NCBI GenBank assembly: GCA_934446365.1
Contig: CAKSDZ010000001.1
Span: 124,001-188,000, forward strand
DNA length: 64,000 nucleotides
Reading direction: 5' to 3'
Origin: an uncultured Eubacteriales bacterium
GTDB lineage: Bacteria > Bacillota > Clostridia > Oscillospirales > CAG-272
A program made the position numbers and the translations under genes. Of the stretch, positions 61,225 through 64,000 are shown piece by piece (positions within the stretch are counted from its first letter, which is position 1; the number at the start of each line of letters is the position of its first letter). The notes beneath the pieces were generated by a model, which was not told the DNA's origin, made no database searches, and worked only from the letters and a program-made list of their open reading frames with translations.

Positions 61225-61845
61225 ATGCGAACCATTTCAAAATCCCAAGTCCTTAAGATGGTACAGATGGCCATACTTATCGCGATTATGATTATCTTGG
61301 CGTTCACCCCGCTTGGATATCTGAAATTCGGCCTCATTGAAATCACGCTGATGGTGATTCCGGTGGCGGTCGGTGCGATCGTTTTGGGACCCCTTTGCGG
61401 CGCGATTCTCGGCGGCGTTTTCGGACTTACAAGCTTTATTCAGTGCTTTGGCTTTTCCGCTTTCGGCGCATTTGTGCTGAGCATCAACCCGTGGCTGACG
61501 TTTATTACCTGCCTTGTACCGCGGATCCTCTGCGGCTGGCTGTCCGGCCTTATCTTTCAGGCGCTCAAAAAGATCGATAAGACGAAGATCGTTTCCTATG
61601 TGGTGGCCAGTCTTTCCACGGCGCTTCTCAATACGGTTTTCTTTGTGGGCTGTGTCGTCCTTTTCTTTTGGAACAACGACAGCTTTCTTGCGGGAATGGC
61701 GGAATCGGGTATGCCGTTGGATTCGCTGTGGGCGTTTCTTGTTGCTTTTGTCGGTGTGAACGGTCTTGTCGAGGCGATTGTGAATTTCATTGTCGGCGCC
61801 GGCATCGCTAAGGTCGTCGATCGGTATGTTCATAAAGTGAAATAA
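61225..61845 (+). CDS. ECF transporter S component, probably pantothenate (PanT-like)
   Basis: The 206-residue membrane protein has six hydrophobic segments. It contains the family stretch FGLIEITLMVIPVAVGAIVLG and a long central loop (CFGFSAFGAFVLSINPW). Being directly downstream of coaX supports pantothenate as its substrate (inference). It needs the shared ECF ATPases encoded elsewhere. Confidence 0.85.
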   Translation: MRTISKSQVLKMVQMAILIAIMIILAFTPLGYLKFGLIEITLMVIPVAVGAIVLGPLCGAILGGVFGLTSFIQCFGFSAFGAFVLSINPWLTFITCLVPRILCGWLSGLIFQALKKIDKTKIVSYVVASLSTALLNTVFFVGCVVLFFWNNDSFLAGMAESGMPLDSLWAFLVAFVGVNGLVEAIVNFIVGAGIAKVVDRYVHKVK

Positions 61846-61858
61846 TAGATTTCCATAT

Positions 61859-61890
61859 AAAAAGCCCATTGCGGATGCGGTGGGCTTTTT
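61859..61890 (+). terminator. Terminator of coaX/ECF unit
   Basis: AAAAAGCCCA (61859-61868) pairs with TGGGCTTTTT (61881-61890), with inner G-U pairing. Confidence 0.85.
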
Positions 61891-61978
61891 CCTATGTGTT
61901 TCGCTCGTCCCGCCGGTTATAAAACGGGACATTCCCGAATAGATTTAATCAGTGATAAATCGATTCGGAGGAATATAT

Positions 61979-64000
61979 ATGTCGATGTCGAAAACGGCGG
62001 CGCGTCCTGCGGCGCATGTTTCGGGGCTGAGCCACACGGAGGTGGAGCAGTCCCGAATAAAGCACGGAACCAATTCCTTTACAAGACAGAAGCGGAAAAG
62101 CTTTTTCCGAAAATATCTCGAGAGCTTCGGAGACCCGATCATCAAAATCCTTTTGGCGGCGCTGGCAGTGAATGTGCTGATCATGTTCCGCACGCAGAAC
62201 TGGTTTGAGACGGCGGGAATCGCCGCAGCCGTGTTTCTTGCGACGTTCGTATCCACGCTTTCGGAATACGGGAGCGAGTCGGCTTTTATCCGTCTCCAAC
62301 GGGAATCGGAGAATCAGACGTGCCGTGTGCGCCGGGGAGGCGTCCTGCTCGCCATTCCGATCGGCGAGGTGGTGGTCGGAGATATCGTGCTTTTGGAGGC
62401 GGGGGAGAAAATTCCCGCGGACGGTATCCTGATATCCGGATATCTGCACGTCGATCAATCCGCTATCAACGGGGAGAGTGCCGAGGCGAAAAAATATCCC
62501 GCTGCGGAGGCGGAACGGTGGGACCCCGGCGTGGTCAATCAGCTGTTCCGCGGCACTACGGTAAGCTCCGGAGACGGCATCATGCTTGTCAGAAAGGTCG
62601 GGGACGGCACGATGTACGGAAGTCTCGCGAGAGAGCTTCAAATCGATGCCGTAGAGAGTCCGATGAAGGTGAGGCTCGCAGTGCTGGCAAAGCAGATCAG
62701 CCGTCTCGGCTATACCGCCGCGGCGCTTATCGCCTTTGCCGACCTCTTCAATGCGATTGTTATGGATAACCATTATGTCGGCACCGCGATTGTAGCGGAG
62801 CTTCGCAATCTTCCGCTTATGGCGCAGAACCTGATGCATGCGGCGCTTCTTGCGATATCGGTCATCGTTGTGGCTGTGCCCGAGGGACTTCCCATGATGA
62901 TTACCGTCGTGCTGTCCTCGAATATGATGCGCATGCAGCGGGACAACGTCATGGTGCGCAAGCTGGTCGGCATTGAAACCGCCGGCAGCATCAACATTCT
63001 GTTTACGGATAAGACGGGGACCCTCACGACCGGCAATCTCGCGGTCGAATCCATCGTTTCGGGAGACGGGAATCCCTATCACAGCATCGGTCAGCTGCAC
63101 GGGAATCCCGGGCTGGAACGCCTTGTCGCGCTTTCCTGCATCTGCAACGGGACGGCGGCCCTATCCGAGGGAAAAGCGCTCGGCGGCAACAGCACGGAGC
63201 GCGCGCTTTTGGATTTTTGTGCACCGCTTGTGCCGGAGACGGCACACGTGAAAAAAATAAAGAGCGTTCCCTTTAACAGCAGCAAAAAATATTCGTGGAC
63301 GCGAATCGACGACGGCGGCGAGATGATCCTAATCAAGGGCGCGCCGGAAAAGCTGCTGCCGAAATGCGTCGGATATTATGACCGGAACGGTGTGCGGCGC
63401 ACCGGAATCCCGGATGCGGTGTGGAAAAAGCTGTCCGACATGACAAAGAACGCGGTGCGCGTGCTGCTGCTTGCCACCTCCGACCGGGATTTCGACAGGG
63501 AGGACGCAAGGCTCACCCTTGTAGCACTTGTCGGGATCCGGGATAAGCTGCGTCCGGAGGTACGGGACGCGGTGGAAACGGTGACACGGGCGGGCATTCA
63601 GACGGTGATGATTACCGGAGACAACAAGGAAACGGCAGTTTCCATCGCACGCGACGCGGGACTGCTTTCTGAAAGTCCGCGTGAGCTTGTGCTGACGGGC
63701 AGCGAGCTTGCCGAAATGAGCGACGCACAGTTAAAGGATGCCATTCCGTCCCTGCGGGTCGTGGCGCGCGCGCTTCCGACCGATAAAAGCCGGCTTGTCC
63801 GTCTGTCCCAGGAGCTGGGACTTGTGGTCGGCATGACGGGCGACGGCGTCAACGATACTGCGGCGCTCAAACGGGCGGATGTCGGCTTTGCCATGGGAGG
63901 CGGCACGGAAGTCGCCAAAGACGCTGGCGATATCGTGATTCTTGACGACAATTTCGCCTCGATCACAAAAGCGATTCTTTACGGGCGCACGATTTTTCAC
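61979..64000 (+). CDS. Ca2+-type cation-transporting P-type ATPase, 5' part (3' end outside window)
   Basis: The open frame starts at ATG 61979 behind GGAGG and runs 674 codons to the window end. Recognised parts are an A-domain motif (INGESAEAKK), helix M4 with VAVPEGLPMMIT, the phosphorylation site LFTDKTGTLTTGN, the N-domain KGAPEKLL, and the hinge TGDGVNDTAALKRADVG. PEGL in M4 fits P2A Ca2+ pumps (LMCA1/PMR1-like), but ion specificity needs M5-M8, which are outside. Confidence 0.93.
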   Translation, partial: MSMSKTAARPAAHVSGLSHTEVEQSRIKHGTNSFTRQKRKSFFRKYLESFGDPIIKILLAALAVNVLIMFRTQNWFETAGIAAAVFLATFVSTLSEYGSESAFIRLQRESENQTCRVRRGGVLLAIPIGEVVVGDIVLLEAGEKIPADGILISGYLHVDQSAINGESAEAKKYPAAEAERWDPGVVNQLFRGTTVSSGDGIMLVRKVGDGTMYGSLARELQIDAVESPMKVRLAVLAKQISRLGYTAAALIAFADLFNAIVMDNHYVGTAIVAELRNLPLMAQNLMHAALLAISVIVVAVPEGLPMMITVVLSSNMMRMQRDNVMVRKLVGIETAGSINILFTDKTGTLTTGNLAVESIVSGDGNPYHSIGQLHGNPGLERLVALSCICNGTAALSEGKALGGNSTERALLDFCAPLVPETAHVKKIKSVPFNSSKKYSWTRIDDGGEMILIKGAPEKLLPKCVGYYDRNGVRRTGIPDAVWKKLSDMTKNAVRVLLLATSDRDFDREDARLTLVALVGIRDKLRPEVRDAVETVTRAGIQTVMITGDNKETAVSIARDAGLLSESPRELVLTGSELAEMSDAQLKDAIPSLRVVARALPTDKSRLVRLSQELGLVVGMTGDGVNDTAALKRADVGFAMGGGTEVAKDAGDIVILDDNFASITKAILYGRTIFH

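Overview
This 64 kb window looks like chromosome of an anaerobic, probably gut- or rumen-associated, endospore-forming member of the Clostridia (Bacillota). The evidence is a T-box leader, a large SRP RNA with an Alu domain upstream of dnaX, spmA/spmB, ferredoxin-linked 2-oxoacid oxidoreductase, group B and sensory [FeFe] hydrogenases, ECF-type vitamin transporters, an Rrf2 regulator and an AbrB-like regulator. Most genes are moderately GC-rich. Three stretches are visibly AT-richer: kdpDE at the left edge, the GNAT gene near 22-23 kb and the paralogous secreted proteins at 50.6-53.6 kb.

Layout. 1-2.4 kb: 3' part of kdpD and kdpE. 2.7-3.5 kb: an amidohydrolase on the minus strand. 3.7-9.8 kb: one transcription unit led by a T-box (specifier read as ATC, Ile) and holding an HTH-cupin-acyl-CoA synthetase fusion, a P-loop protein and a four-subunit 2-oxoacid:ferredoxin oxidoreductase. 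9.8-13.4 kb: XRE regulator, ABC exporter, DUF951 protein, small P-loop protein. 13.4-16 kb: GH78 alpha-rhamnosidase (minus). 16.2-18.4 kb: a two-gene ATPase/TOPRIM cassette with its own promoter and terminator, resembling OLD/PARIS-type defence modules. 18.5-21.9 kb: a ribbon-helix-helix protein and clpB. 22-23.1 kb: a tandem-GNAT acetyltransferase behind a leader-peptide attenuator. 23.2-28.8 kb (minus): tRNA-Pro, Rrf2, ECF S-component, HD hydrolase, cysK, cysteine desulfurase, mnmA. 29-32.6 kb: MATE exporter, a membrane-protein gene broken by an amber codon, a DUF4317 protein. 32.9-38.8 kb: an [FeFe]-hydrogenase signalling operon (kinase-like protein, two thioredoxin-like [2Fe-2S] proteins, PAS-containing sensory hydrogenase, SpoIIE-like phosphatase, group B hydrogenase) behind an unassigned structured leader. 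38.8-44.4 kb (minus): Ig-like surface protein, rpiB, tsaB, tsaE, a second cysteine desulfurase, a lipoprotein. 44.5-47.5 kb: SRP RNA-dnaX-ybaB-recR. 47.5-50.6 kb: spmB/spmA (minus), AbrB-like regulator, RNHCP protein, glycine-rich membrane protein. 50.6-53.8 kb (minus): two diverged copies of a secreted-protein/small-membrane-protein cassette. 53.8-59.7 kb (minus): zinc-ribbon protein, sigma factor, copZ-copA, feoA-feoB. 59.7-64 kb: tRNA-Gln, coaX with a PanT-like ECF component, and a Ca2+-type P-ATPase cut by the right edge.

How the genes work together. The T-box unit suggests that isoleucine shortage turns on activation of a branched short-chain acid to its CoA ester and its ferredoxin-driven carboxylation to the keto acid precursor. 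The hydrogenase operon pairs an H2-sensing protein with a phosphatase and a possible kinase, which suggests phosphorylation-based H2 signalling. The sulfur genes (cysK, desulfurase, mnmA, Rrf2) link cysteine supply to tRNA thiolation. The strongest candidates for undescribed biology are the ATPase/TOPRIM pair, the T-box/oxidoreductase unit, the attenuated GNAT gene, the hydrogenase leader RNA and the duplicated secreted cassette with its conserved nine-residue peptide.
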